Assembly: GCF_014217565.1 (NCBI RefSeq)
Contig: NZ_CP043661.1
Location: forward strand, 3,286,001-3,350,000
Direction of reading: 5' to 3'
Source: Kribbella qitaiheensis
Lineage (GTDB): Bacteria; Actinomycetota; Actinomycetes; Propionibacteriales; Kribbellaceae
Length of the DNA: 64,000 nt
Shown: positions 1 to 7,968 of the stretch, one piece after another
Layout: every line of letters starts with the position of its first letter
Numbering within the stretch: the first letter of the stretch is position 1
Translations under genes and position numbers: made by a program
Notes under the pieces: model-generated
What the model saw: only the letters and a program-made list of their open reading frames with translations
The model's database searches: none
What the model was told of the DNA's origin: nothing

Positions 1-2
1 CG

Positions 3-305
3 AAGGAAGCCGTCGGCAAGGCGCTCGGCCGCGGCCTGCGCGGCTCCGGCCTCCGCCGCCGAATGCCACTCGACCCCGGACCCGCCGCCCTGCGACCGGA
101 GATCGCCCACCTGATGCCGTCGGGTGTCGTCCCTGTCGAGCCCGATCTGGTCGTGCTGCAGTTGCCCGTGCGAGCCGAAGCGGTGCTGGCGGTTGCAGTG
201 CCGGTGGGGGTTTCCGAGGTTTGGGTGACCGAGCATCACGGTGCGGCCTTGCGCAGTACGGTGACGTCGCGGACCAGCTTCCCGGTCGTTGTCCGCGGCA
301 ACTGA
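3..305 (+). CDS. 4'-phosphopantetheinyl transferase, C-terminal fragment (5' end outside window)
   Basis: The reading frame is open from base 3, so only the last ~100 residues are present. It begins with KEAVGKALGRGL, which matches the W-x-x-KEA-x-x-KA-x-G motif of Sfp-type phosphopantetheinyl transferases; its Glu helps bind Mg2+ and the Lys contacts CoA. The family moves the 4'-phosphopantetheine arm of CoA onto carrier proteins of fatty acid, polyketide or nonribosomal peptide synthases. A later stretch, AEAVLAVAVPVG, looks like the usual final beta strand. The frame then runs 70 bp into the 3' end of the convergent ligase gene. This is unusual and may mean that the true stop is earlier (about 229) after a 1-nt error in the G run at 206-210. 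Family is fairly sure; the C-terminus is not. Confidence 0.55.
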   Translation, partial: KEAVGKALGRGLRGSGLRRRMPLDPGPAALRPEIAHLMPSGVVPVEPDLVVLQLPVRAEAVLAVAVPVGVSEVWVTEHHGAALRSTVTSRTSFPVVVRGN

Positions 306-1637
306 TCGAGGATCCGCACACTCCGCGGCCGCTTGTACGACGCCAGCCGCTGAGCCAGTTCCGCCTCGATCCGCGCCACATCACGCCGCTCGCCGAGCTG
401 CAGGTAAGCCGTGATCGCGCCGTCGAAGACCACCACCGCGGCCTCCACCCCGCGCAGCGTGCCGACGGTGTACTCCACCTCGGTCAGGTCGACCTTCAGC
501 CCACCGACACTCACCTGCGAGTCCAGCCGACCCAGGATCGAGACCAGCCCGGTCTCCGGATCGACCACGCCCGCGTCCTTGGTCCGCAGCCAGCCGTCGG
601 CCCACCGCGACGGATCCGACAGCCCCAGGTACGGCGACTCCGGCCGCCGGATCTGCAGTTCACCGTCGACAGCCCGTACTTCGATGCCCGGCGCCGGCTC
701 GATCGTCGGGCGGTGCCGGCCCGAACAGGTCGGTGCCGATCACCCCGACCTCGGTCATCCCGTACATGTTCCCGAGCGGGACCTGGAACTTCTGCTCGAA
801 CGCCTTCACGACCGACGACGGCACCAGTTCACCACCGGTCGTCATCCGCTTGAACTGCGGCAGCGCGGGCGGCTCGTTGACCGAGGCCAGCAGACCGATG
901 TGGAACGGGACGCCGAGCACGGTCGCCGGCGCGGTTCCACTCGCGATCGCCTGCAGGATCGCGTCACCCGTGAGGCGAGCCGGCGGGACCAGCGTGACAC
1001 CGGCATGCAGGCCGTACATCAGCCCACCGACCAGGCCAAGCACGTGCACCATCGAGGGGAGCAGGATGATCCGCTCGCCGCGCTGCGGTACACCGTCGAT
1101 CTGGGTGTAGCGCAGCACCTCCTCGATCAGGTCCTCTGCCGTCCGGCCGATCACCTTCGACGGGCCGGTCGATCCAGAACTCAGCTGCACCACGGCGTGC
1201 GAGGTGTTCGCCGGATGGCCGGAGTAGCTGGCCACCGAGGTGTCGACCTCGACGAACGTGCGCAGGCCCGACTGGACCGGATGTTCGGGCGACACCACGA
1301 CCTGTGGCACCAGCCGCTCGATCGCCCGGCGGACCTCGTAGTCGGTCAGCCGGTGATCGAGCAGGATCGCCTGCCCGCCGGACCGCCAAACCGCCAGCAA
1401 ATGCGTTACGAACGCCATTGACGGCGGTAAACGCAAAGCAGCGGCTCCGCCCGGGCGTAAACCGGAATCGGCCAGCTCTGATTGCCTGTCCCGGACCAGC
1501 CGGCGCAGCATTCCACGATCAATTGGTGTGGGTAGCGAGAAACAGACATCACTGGCGTCACCGGCCAGTAGAACGTCGTCGACCCACTGGGCACCCATAG
1601 TGGTTCCGGGCACCACGACAGTACCGTCCATGGTCAT
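236..1637 (-). CDS. AMP-dependent acyl-CoA synthetase/ligase, frameshifted
   Basis: This is a class I adenylate-forming enzyme that would activate a carboxylic acid as acyl-AMP. The N-terminal part contains the P-loop-like LSSGSTGPSK, then TGGEL and YGMTEVGV. The C-terminal part has GRLDSQVSVGGLKVD (the A8 hinge) and, at the end, RTTTGKLVRD with the catalytic Lys. The two parts lie in different frames. Removing one base from the GGCCC at 718-722 joins them into one protein of about 466 residues. The ATG at 1637 is chosen because GGAG lies 5 nt upstream; a frame extends to 1694. The partner PPTase gene suggests a role in carrier-protein-based metabolism, but the substrate cannot be read. Whether the break is real or a sequence error is treated under findings. 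Confidence 0.75.
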
Positions 1638-1694
1638 CCGAGCTCCGAAGTTCGCCTTGAACACAAAGGATTCAGAGCACCAGTCCCCCACCAA

Positions 1695-1905
1695 GGCCTG
1701 GCGATGACGTGACCATACGACACGATCGAGATGTCCCGCTATGGACCGAAAGTGATGACTCCACTACCGTTCGCGTTGATACATATCGGGCTTTTCGTCG
1801 CACCCCCGATTGGGGCTGCCGCTCCATTTCCAAAGCGGCCGAACTCAAGCATTCGCTTCGTTTCCAAACCGGTCAATTTGTGACAACGGGTTAGGAAATA
1901 ACAAC
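1695..1905. other. Intergenic, relatively AT-rich, no gene seen
   Basis: This stretch lies upstream of the ligase gene and is richer in A and T than its surroundings, especially 1750-1890. Short open frames on both strands have no recognisable protein character. It probably holds the ligase promoter, but no convincing -35/-10 pair was found. Confidence 0.4.
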
Positions 1906-1935
1906 GGAAGGGATCCCGCAAAGGGGATCCCTTCC
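1906..1935 (-). terminator. Hairpin terminator after the GNAT gene
   Basis: A perfect 12-bp inverted repeat, GGAAGGGATCCC and its complement, is separated by a 6-nt loop. It lies 57 nt past the stop of the minus-strand GNAT gene and is followed on that strand by the moderately T-rich CGTTGTTATTT. Confidence 0.7.
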
Positions 1936-1991
1936 GACCGTCAAGCAAGCATTTTCCGGACTGTTCCAGATTAATCCGGGCGAACTTTTTT

Positions 1992-3005
1992 TCAAATTCG
2001 GCGCTGCAGCTCCTGGGCCAGCTCCACCGGCCGGTAGCCGAGCGTCGCGTTGACGGCGTTCATCGCCGTGTTCTGCTCGGCGTTCCAGGTGTGCACGATC
2101 CGCCGCTCGGAGTGGCTGCGCTGCAGTTCGGTGTGGTTGCGGACCTTCAGCGCCAGTCCGAGCCGGTGGCCCCGATGAGCCGGCGAGACCAACGTGCCCC
2201 ACTGGTACGCGTTGCGCGCATCATGGACGCCGACGTACAGCTCGGTGTGACCGGCCAGCGTGCCGTCGGGAGCCACCGCGACGGTGATCCAGCCATTGCG
2301 CCCCTGGTCGATGCTCTGCTGCTCGACCACCCGGACCCTGGCCGCGTCGTAAGTCTGCGCCTCCAGCTCCAGCTCACCCATCGGCGCTTCGAGGTTGAAC
2401 GTCGCCTGGAGAGCCGCGTAGGCGTCCACATATTCGTCGGGGCAGCGGTTCTGCCAGCTGACCAGCTCGTAGCCCTGATGATGCTCAGCGGCCTTCGCAG
2501 CGAGCCCGGCGAGGAAGTCCTCGGCGAGCGGCAGCTCCAGCACCCGGTGCACCTCGACATTGGCAACCGTCAGCCCGTGGGCCGCCGCGAACGCCTGTCC
2601 GGCGGTCTGCTCCCCATCGATGGGCACGTCGATCGCGGACTGGAGAACTGTCCGCCCGAAGGCCGCCGCGCGCTCCTCGAGCATCCCGGCCAGGGCGGTC
2701 CCGTAGCCCTGCCGACGCACGTCGGCCCGGACCCCGATGGCGACCTCGACCAGGGCCGTGTTGTCCTTCATCGGCAGCTCGAGATACATCGTGCCGGCGA
2801 TCGCCCCGGCGTCGTCCCGGACGGCCCAGAGCTCCTTGTCCGAGTAGGGACTCTCCGCCAGCATGCCGACCCGCATCTCCTCGCGGGCCCAGCTGACGGG
2901 GAACTCCCGCCCTTCGTCCTGCGCCGCCCGGTGGACGTCGTACCAGGCATCGAAGACTTCGGCATCGCGCGGATCGATCCGCTCAGAGGTACTCACTCTC
3001 GTCAC
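1992..3005 (-). CDS. GNAT-family N-acetyltransferase with two tandem GNAT domains
   Basis: The 337-residue protein has two acetyltransferase folds. The first carries the acetyl-CoA pyrophosphate-binding loop RRQGYGTAL near residue 98. The second carries HRGHRLGLALK near residue 285, followed by the typical 'N-A-x-x-N-x-x-x-x-LGY' end (NAVNATLGYRP). Tandem GNAT proteins of this size include mycothiol synthase MshD, but they also include many enzymes of unknown substrate, and nothing here singles out MshD. The frame starts at a GTG (3005); a second in-frame GTG follows at about 2996. A hairpin covers both starts. The gene is followed by its own terminator and appears to be monocistronic. Confidence 0.85.
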   Translation of the reverse strand: MTRVSTSERIDPRDAEVFDAWYDVHRAAQDEGREFPVSWAREEMRVGMLAESPYSDKELWAVRDDAGAIAGTMYLELPMKDNTALVEVAIGVRADVRRQGYGTALAGMLEERAAAFGRTVLQSAIDVPIDGEQTAGQAFAAAHGLTVANVEVHRVLELPLAEDFLAGLAAKAAEHHQGYELVSWQNRCPDEYVDAYAALQATFNLEAPMGELELEAQTYDAARVRVVEQQSIDQGRNGWITVAVAPDGTLAGHTELYVGVHDARNAYQWGTLVSPAHRGHRLGLALKVRNHTELQRSHSERRIVHTWNAEQNTAMNAVNATLGYRPVELAQELQRRI

Positions 3006-3019
3006 TGTAGAGACGAGAG
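2996..3019 (-). promoter_or_regulatory. Inverted repeat covering the GNAT start codon
   Basis: CTCTCGTC and its exact complement GACGAGAG are separated by 8 nt. The 3' arm on the coding strand contains the start region. It could be an operator or an mRNA hairpin affecting initiation; nothing in the sequence decides which. Confidence 0.4.
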
Positions 3020-3071
3020 GGCTGCGGCCTCCAACCGTTTTACCGATCCCGGGATCGAACGCTTGAAGAAC

Positions 3072-3977
3072 TCAGGCGGTGTCGGAGCGTGCCGTGGTCA
3101 GCTGCCCGAGGGCCAGCGCGACCCGGCCACCGGTCTCTTCCAGAGCCTGGCGTGCGTCCGGCACAGGGCTGCCGGTGAGCAGATGCACCAGAGCGGGCTT
3201 CAGTTCGCCATCAGCGGCCGCCAGCGCAGCCGCGCAGGCGTCCGGATCGGCGCCGGTCGCCTCAGCCAGGATCCGCAGCATCCGGCCGCGAAGCTTGTTG
3301 TTGGTGGCAACCATGTCGACCATCAGGTTCGACCAGGTCCGGCCGAGCTTGATCATCAGCGTGGTGGAGAAGGCGTTCAGGATCATCTTCTGCGCGGTGC
3401 CCGCCTTCAGCCGGGTGGAGCCCGCGATCGCCTCGGGACCGGTGTCCGGCGCGATCAGGATGTCCGCGTACGCCGCCAGCGGGGCCGCCGGGTTCGACGT
3501 CACCAGCGCCGTGGTGGCACCGACTGCCCGGGCCGCACCCAACGCGCCCGCGACGTACGGCGTAGTACCGGAGGCTGCCAGGCCGATGACCAGGTCCTTG
3601 CCGGTCACCCCGGCGGCATCGGCGGCGCCGCCTTCCTCGGAGTCCTCGACGTTCTCGACGGCACGCAGCAGTGCTTCCATCCCGCCCGCGTGATGGGCGA
3701 CCACCAGATCGTCCGGCGCGTGGAAGGTCGGCAACAACTCGGCGGCGTCGAGGACGGCCAGCCGACCGGAGGTCCCGGCGCCGAAGTAGTGCACCCGGCC
3801 GCCGTTCCGGATGGCCTCGACGCCGGCGTCCACCACCCGCGCGAGCTCAGGGATCACAGCACTGACGGCGCCCGCGACTCTGGCGTCCTCCGCGTTCACC
3901 ATCCGGAGGATCTCGGTGGTGCCCACCGCATCGATCGCGAGCGTCCTGGGGTTGCGCTGCTCCGTGGGTGTGATCAC
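3072..3977 (-). CDS. murQ: N-acetylmuramic acid 6-phosphate etherase
   Basis: MurQ cleaves the D-lactyl ether of MurNAc-6-phosphate, giving GlcNAc-6-phosphate and D-lactate in the cytoplasm. The 301-residue protein has the SIS fold with the family signature YFGAGTSGRLAVLDAAELLPTF; the Glu of DAAELLPT is the presumed catalytic acid. The C-terminal helical region (LRILAEATGADPDA) is also typical. The start is a GTG 32 nt after the murR stop. That short gap is strikingly AT-rich for this genome and could carry a regulator site. It is the last gene of the nagZ-namZ-amiE-murR-murQ operon, so its product completes the pathway from wall fragments to amino-sugar phosphate. Confidence 0.95.
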   Translation of the reverse strand: MITPTEQRNPRTLAIDAVGTTEILRMVNAEDARVAGAVSAVIPELARVVDAGVEAIRNGGRVHYFGAGTSGRLAVLDAAELLPTFHAPDDLVVAHHAGGMEALLRAVENVEDSEEGGAADAAGVTGKDLVIGLAASGTTPYVAGALGAARAVGATTALVTSNPAAPLAAYADILIAPDTGPEAIAGSTRLKAGTAQKMILNAFSTTLMIKLGRTWSNLMVDMVATNNKLRGRMLRILAEATGADPDACAAALAAADGELKPALVHLLTGSPVPDARQALEETGGRVALALGQLTTARSDTA

Positions 3978-4009
3978 AGCTACGATGTTAGTTTTCTACT
4001 GAAGATTTT

Positions 4010-4912
4010 TCAATTCTGTTGATCATTGACAGGACCTTTGACCCGGTGCCCGCGGACGGCGTTGGCGGTCGCCTCGAGCGCCTTCTGAGCGTCCGGCAGC
4101 ACCAGCTGGGCCACCCCGATGAACAAACAGTCGATCACCGTCAGTTGCGCGATCCGGCTCGACATCGCGCCGGATCGGTATGTCGTCTCGCGGGCGGCGG
4201 TGGTCAGCACCAGATCCGCCGTGTGCGCGAGCGGCGAGCGGGGGAAGTTCGTCACCGCGACCGTGGTGGCGCCGTGCTTGGCCGCCTCCTCGACCGCCTC
4301 GATCACCTCGACCGTGGTGCCGGTATGGGAGATCCCGATCGCCACGTCGCCCTCACCGAGCAGCGCCGCGCTGGTCAGCGCCACGTGCACGTCCGACCAG
4401 GCGAACGCCACCCGGCGGATCCGGTGCAGTTTCTGCTGCAGGTCGAGCGCGACGAAGGAGCTGGCCGCGGATCCGTACAGGTCGACACGCGGCGCCTTGG
4501 CGACCGCTGCGACGACCTTGGCCAACGATTCCACGTCTAGCTGCTGCGCGGTCTCCCGGACCGCCCGCTCGTCCGCGAAGGCGACCTTGCCGACCACGTC
4601 CGCGAGCGAGTCCCCTGGTTCGATGTCGCCACCGACCCCGGGCCTGATGTTCTCCGTGGCCGACTGGGCCGCCAACTGCAGGCGGAGCTGCGGATAGCCG
4701 GGAACGCCGATCTGCTTGCAGAACCGGATGACCGTGGTCTCCGAGGTGGATGCCACCTCGGCCAGTTCGGAGATCGTCATCGCCGCCACTCCGCCCGGGT
4801 CCGCGAGGACCGCGTTCGCCACCCGCTGCTCGGCCGGCGCCAGCGCGGGCATCACCGCGCGGACCCGGACCAGCAGCGGCCCCGTGGGTTCTGGAGAGGT
4901 AACTGAAGTCAT
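4010..4912 (-). CDS. murR: MurR/RpiR-family transcriptional regulator
   Basis: The protein has 300 residues. An N-terminal RpiR-type helix-turn-helix (about residues 15-90, containing MTISELAEVASTSETTVIRF) precedes a C-terminal SIS sugar-phosphate-binding domain (about 125-260, containing LYGSAASSFVALDLQQKL and GISHTGTTVEVIEA). Such proteins usually repress amino-sugar genes until a phosphosugar such as MurNAc-6-phosphate binds the SIS domain. Here it lies between the amidase-like gene and murQ, 35 nt and 32 nt from each, so it is co-transcribed with its likely targets. The symbol is given by context; the exact ligand is inferred. Confidence 0.85.
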   Translation of the reverse strand: MTSVTSPEPTGPLLVRVRAVMPALAPAEQRVANAVLADPGGVAAMTISELAEVASTSETTVIRFCKQIGVPGYPQLRLQLAAQSATENIRPGVGGDIEPGDSLADVVGKVAFADERAVRETAQQLDVESLAKVVAAVAKAPRVDLYGSAASSFVALDLQQKLHRIRRVAFAWSDVHVALTSAALLGEGDVAIGISHTGTTVEVIEAVEEAAKHGATTVAVTNFPRSPLAHTADLVLTTAARETTYRSGAMSSRIAQLTVIDCLFIGVAQLVLPDAQKALEATANAVRGHRVKGPVNDQQN

Positions 4913-4947
4913 GACGCCACCGTACGGCGACTAAGCACCCAATGGGG

Positions 4948-6672
4948 TCACCGACGCGAAAGTCTCCAACCCGAAGCGGAAAATGATTCAGGTGTCCGTT
5001 CGCCGTCGAAAAGCACCTGGCGGCCGGCGCTGATCTTGACCCCGTCCACGTAGACGCCACGGCCTTGGTAGAGCGGGTCCGACGTATAGCGCCAACGCAG
5101 CGTCTGCTGGCCCGTTCCGAGCTCTGCCGACACCTGATGCCAGTGCCGGTCGCCGGAGCCGCTGATCGACCCGTCCGTGTCGATCACGGTCCCGCGATCC
5201 ATCACGGTGAAGGGCACCTTGGTCCAGGTGGTCCCGTCGGCCGAGGTCTCCAGATACAGCAGATCCGAGTCCTCGGTGTCGACGAACAGGTCGAAGGCGA
5301 GCTTCGCACCGCCGGCCGGCACGGCGACAGGCACCGCGAGCGTCGTAGTACTGGCGTCTGTCGTCCCGGAGAACCACGCGTCCTTGCCGTGCTGCGGACC
5401 CACTCCCAAGGAGAGAGCCAGACCTTGTACTACGGCGCGCCGCGCGGGGTTGTTGCTGCCCCAGTTGCGGCTCGGGTGCACCCGGTTGGTGAGCAGGATC
5501 GCGAACGAGCGGGAGTCGAAGTCGATCACGATCGACGTCCCGGTGTAGCCGGTGTGCCCCGCCGTACGGGGTCCTGACAGGCCGCCCATGTACCACCGCT
5601 GGTTCAGCTCGAAACCGAGCCCGTGATCGTTGCCCGGGAAGCCCTGGTTGAAGTTGGTGATCATCGCGGTGACGGAGCCGTCCTTGAGGATCCGCGCGCC
5701 GCGATAGCTACCGCCGTTCAGGAAGGTCTGGGCGAGGACGGCCAGGTCGTCCGCAGTACTGAAGACGCCCGCGTGACCGGCGACGCCGCCGAGCGACCAG
5801 GCGTTCTCGTCGTGCACCGAACCCCAGACCATCCCGCGCGGCGGAGCCGTCTGGTACTCCGTGGCGGCGATCCGCGGCTTCTTCTTCTCGTCCGGGTTGT
5901 AGCCGGTGTCGCGCATCTGCAGCGGCTTGGTGATGCCGTCGGCTACCAGCTTGTCCAGGGTCTTGCCGGTGACCCGGTGCGCGAGCTCACCGAGCGAGAT
6001 CAGGTTCAGGTCGGAGTACAGATAGGTGCTGCCCGGTGGGTTCTTCAGCTTCGCGGTGAGCGCCTCCCGCAGGCGGAGCTCCGGTGTGGGCTGATCACTC
6101 CACAACGGCAGGAATGCGGGCAGGCCGGTGGTGTGCGTGAGCGCCTGCCGGACGGTGATCGCGGCTTTGCCGTTCTCGGCGAACTCCGGAACGTACGTCG
6201 CGATCGGGGTGTCGAGATCGACCTTGCCCTTCTCGACCAATTGCAGGATCACGATCGAGGTGAAGAGCTTGGACACCGACGCCAGGTCGAAAATGGTGTC
6301 GTTCCGCATCGGGATCTGCTGGTCCGCGGGGAGTTCTGTTCCGCTGCCGTCGGAGTACTTCAGCGCCATCCCGGTCGCGTTGCGGGTGACGATCTTGCCG
6401 TCGTGGCCGAGCAGCGTGACGGCACCGGCGTACAAGGGATGGACGGTGCCCGACGGCTTGGTCCAGCCCGCGACCTGGGCCAGCGCGGCGTCGATCGGGG
6501 CGGGGTCGAGGCCGGCCTTGCCCGGAGTCGAGTCCCGCAGCAGGGTGGACTTCGGCGCGTACCCGTCGTACGGGTGGTCGAAGCGGCCAGATTTGTTGCC
6601 GGAGGCAATCGCAGGGGTGGTCATGGTGAGCATCAGGGTAGAGGTTAGCGCGATCAGTTTGACCAGCTTCAC
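4948..6672 (-). CDS. Secreted beta-lactamase-fold serine hydrolase, AmiE-like, with C-terminal beta-sandwich
   Basis: The GTG start at 6672 is chosen because GGGAG lies 8 nt upstream and a clean Sec signal peptide follows (KLIALTSTLMLTMTTPAIASG). The start overlaps the namZ stop as GTGA. The mature protein has the class C beta-lactamase/esterase motifs: SVSK (nucleophile Ser and Lys), YSDLN and HTG. The last ~140 residues (after DAWFSGTTD) form a separate region resembling the beta-sandwich of immune-inhibitor-A peptidases (LRWRYTSDPLYQGRGVYVDG). In Bacillus subtilis a protein of this fold, AmiE, sits in the same MurNAc cluster and removes peptides from muropeptides. That is the likely job here, by context rather than by proven orthology. 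Confidence 0.8.
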   Translation of the reverse strand: MKLVKLIALTSTLMLTMTTPAIASGNKSGRFDHPYDGYAPKSTLLRDSTPGKAGLDPAPIDAALAQVAGWTKPSGTVHPLYAGAVTLLGHDGKIVTRNATGMALKYSDGSGTELPADQQIPMRNDTIFDLASVSKLFTSIVILQLVEKGKVDLDTPIATYVPEFAENGKAAITVRQALTHTTGLPAFLPLWSDQPTPELRLREALTAKLKNPPGSTYLYSDLNLISLGELAHRVTGKTLDKLVADGITKPLQMRDTGYNPDEKKKPRIAATEYQTAPPRGMVWGSVHDENAWSLGGVAGHAGVFSTADDLAVLAQTFLNGGSYRGARILKDGSVTAMITNFNQGFPGNDHGLGFELNQRWYMGGLSGPRTAGHTGYTGTSIVIDFDSRSFAILLTNRVHPSRNWGSNNPARRAVVQGLALSLGVGPQHGKDAWFSGTTDASTTTLAVPVAVPAGGAKLAFDLFVDTEDSDLLYLETSADGTTWTKVPFTVMDRGTVIDTDGSISGSGDRHWHQVSAELGTGQQTLRWRYTSDPLYQGRGVYVDGVKISAGRQVLFDGERTPESFSASGWRLSRR

Positions 6673-7961
6673 CGGTGATCTCCCTTGTAGAGCAGGTACT
6701 TCGCGCGCCGGTCGGTCCAGGCGTCCGTTTCGGCCTGCCAGGCGGCGACGATCGCCTCGGCCGTGGCACCGCCGTCGAGCATGGTGCGGAACCGGTCCGA
6801 GCCGGAGAGCAGATCGATCCACCGGCCGGGCGGGTTGTCACCAGTACGCCAGGCGAAACCCGGGTACAGCTTCTTGGCCTCGACGATCATGTGCGTCGCG
6901 GCCAGGATCGCCTCGGCCCGGTGCGGATCGGTGATCTGGACCTGGACACCCCCGCACAGCACGTTCGCGTTCTTGCTGATGAACGGGGTGAAGTAGGCCT
7001 CGCGGAAATCGACACCTGGGATGTTCTTGGCCTGCAACGCCTCGGCCCACCGATAGTCGACGTACGGGGCGCCGATCAGCTCGAACGGTCGCGTGGTGCC
7101 GCGACCTTCGGACATGTTGGTCGACTCGAACAGACACAGGCCCGGGTAGAGCAACGCGGTGTCCGGCGTCGGCATGTTCGGACTCGGCATCACCCAGGTC
7201 AGCCCGGTGTCGGCGTACAGCTGATCGCGCTTCCAGCCCTTGACCTCGATGACCTGCAGTTCCTTGAGCCGGGCGCCGTTCGTGTCCAGCGGCAGGTACT
7301 CCGCGTTGAACAGCCGGGCCAGCTCGCCGACGGTCATCCCATGCTGCTGGATGATCTCCCGCTTGCCGACGCCCGAGGTGAACCCCGGCTTCAGCATCGG
7401 GCCGCGGGCGTAGCCGCCGGTCGGGTTCGGCCGGTCCAGTACGACGAAGCGCGCGCCGGTGCGGACGGCGGCGAGCATCGCTTCGTACATGGTCCAGATG
7501 TAGGTGTAGAACCGCGCGCCGACGTCCTGGATGTCGAAGACGACGGTCTCGACGCCGGACTTCGCATAGAGCGTGGCGAGCTTGTCCGCGGCCGCGCCGT
7601 ACGCGTCGTAGACCATGATCCCGGTGCGTGGGTCGACATGGTCACCCTCGGAACCGCCCGCTTGGGCGCTACCGCGGAAACCGTGCTCGGGGCCGAAGAC
7701 CGCGACGACGTTGACCTTGCCGGACGCGTGCATGGTGTCGACGATGTGGCTCAGGTCGTCGAGGATGCCGGTCGGGTTGCTGATCACGCCGATCTTCTGG
7801 CCGGCGAGCGCCTTCCAGTCGTCGTTCGCCAGCGCCTGGGCGCCGGTCATGACCGTCTTCTGCTTGGCTTCCTGCGCTTGTGCTGCTTGTGCTGCGGCTA
7901 TGTCGATCAGCGGGGCGGCCGCGAGGGCGCCGGCTCCGGCGAGCAGGGAACGTCTCTTCAT
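6669..7961 (-). CDS. namZ: Exo-beta-N-acetylmuramidase NamZ (DUF1343)
   Basis: The DUF1343 family was shown in B. subtilis to release MurNAc from the non-reducing end of glycan fragments. The 430-residue protein starts with a twin-arginine-like signal (MKRRSLLAGAGALAAAP), so it probably acts outside the membrane. Family motifs include KIGVISNPTG, FGPEHGFRG (with the conserved Glu), FDIQDVGARFYTY, DRPNPTGG and SEGRGTTRPFE. It starts 7 nt after the nagZ stop and its stop overlaps the next start, so it is tightly co-translated. NagZ and NamZ together would convert GlcNAc-MurNAc chains into monosaccharides. Confidence 0.93.
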   Translation of the reverse strand: MKRRSLLAGAGALAAAPLIDIAAAQAAQAQEAKQKTVMTGAQALANDDWKALAGQKIGVISNPTGILDDLSHIVDTMHASGKVNVVAVFGPEHGFRGSAQAGGSEGDHVDPRTGIMVYDAYGAAADKLATLYAKSGVETVVFDIQDVGARFYTYIWTMYEAMLAAVRTGARFVVLDRPNPTGGYARGPMLKPGFTSGVGKREIIQQHGMTVGELARLFNAEYLPLDTNGARLKELQVIEVKGWKRDQLYADTGLTWVMPSPNMPTPDTALLYPGLCLFESTNMSEGRGTTRPFELIGAPYVDYRWAEALQAKNIPGVDFREAYFTPFISKNANVLCGGVQVQITDPHRAEAILAATHMIVEAKKLYPGFAWRTGDNPPGRWIDLLSGSDRFRTMLDGGATAEAIVAAWQAETDAWTDRRAKYLLYKGDHR

Positions 7962-7968
7962 GGTTGGG

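Noticed and set aside
2091..4022. 643-residue plus-strand open frame over the GNAT and murQ genes
   Set aside because: It is the antisense of two well-recognised minus-strand genes; its composition (Arg/Gly/His-rich, no motif) is typical of high-GC shadow frames.
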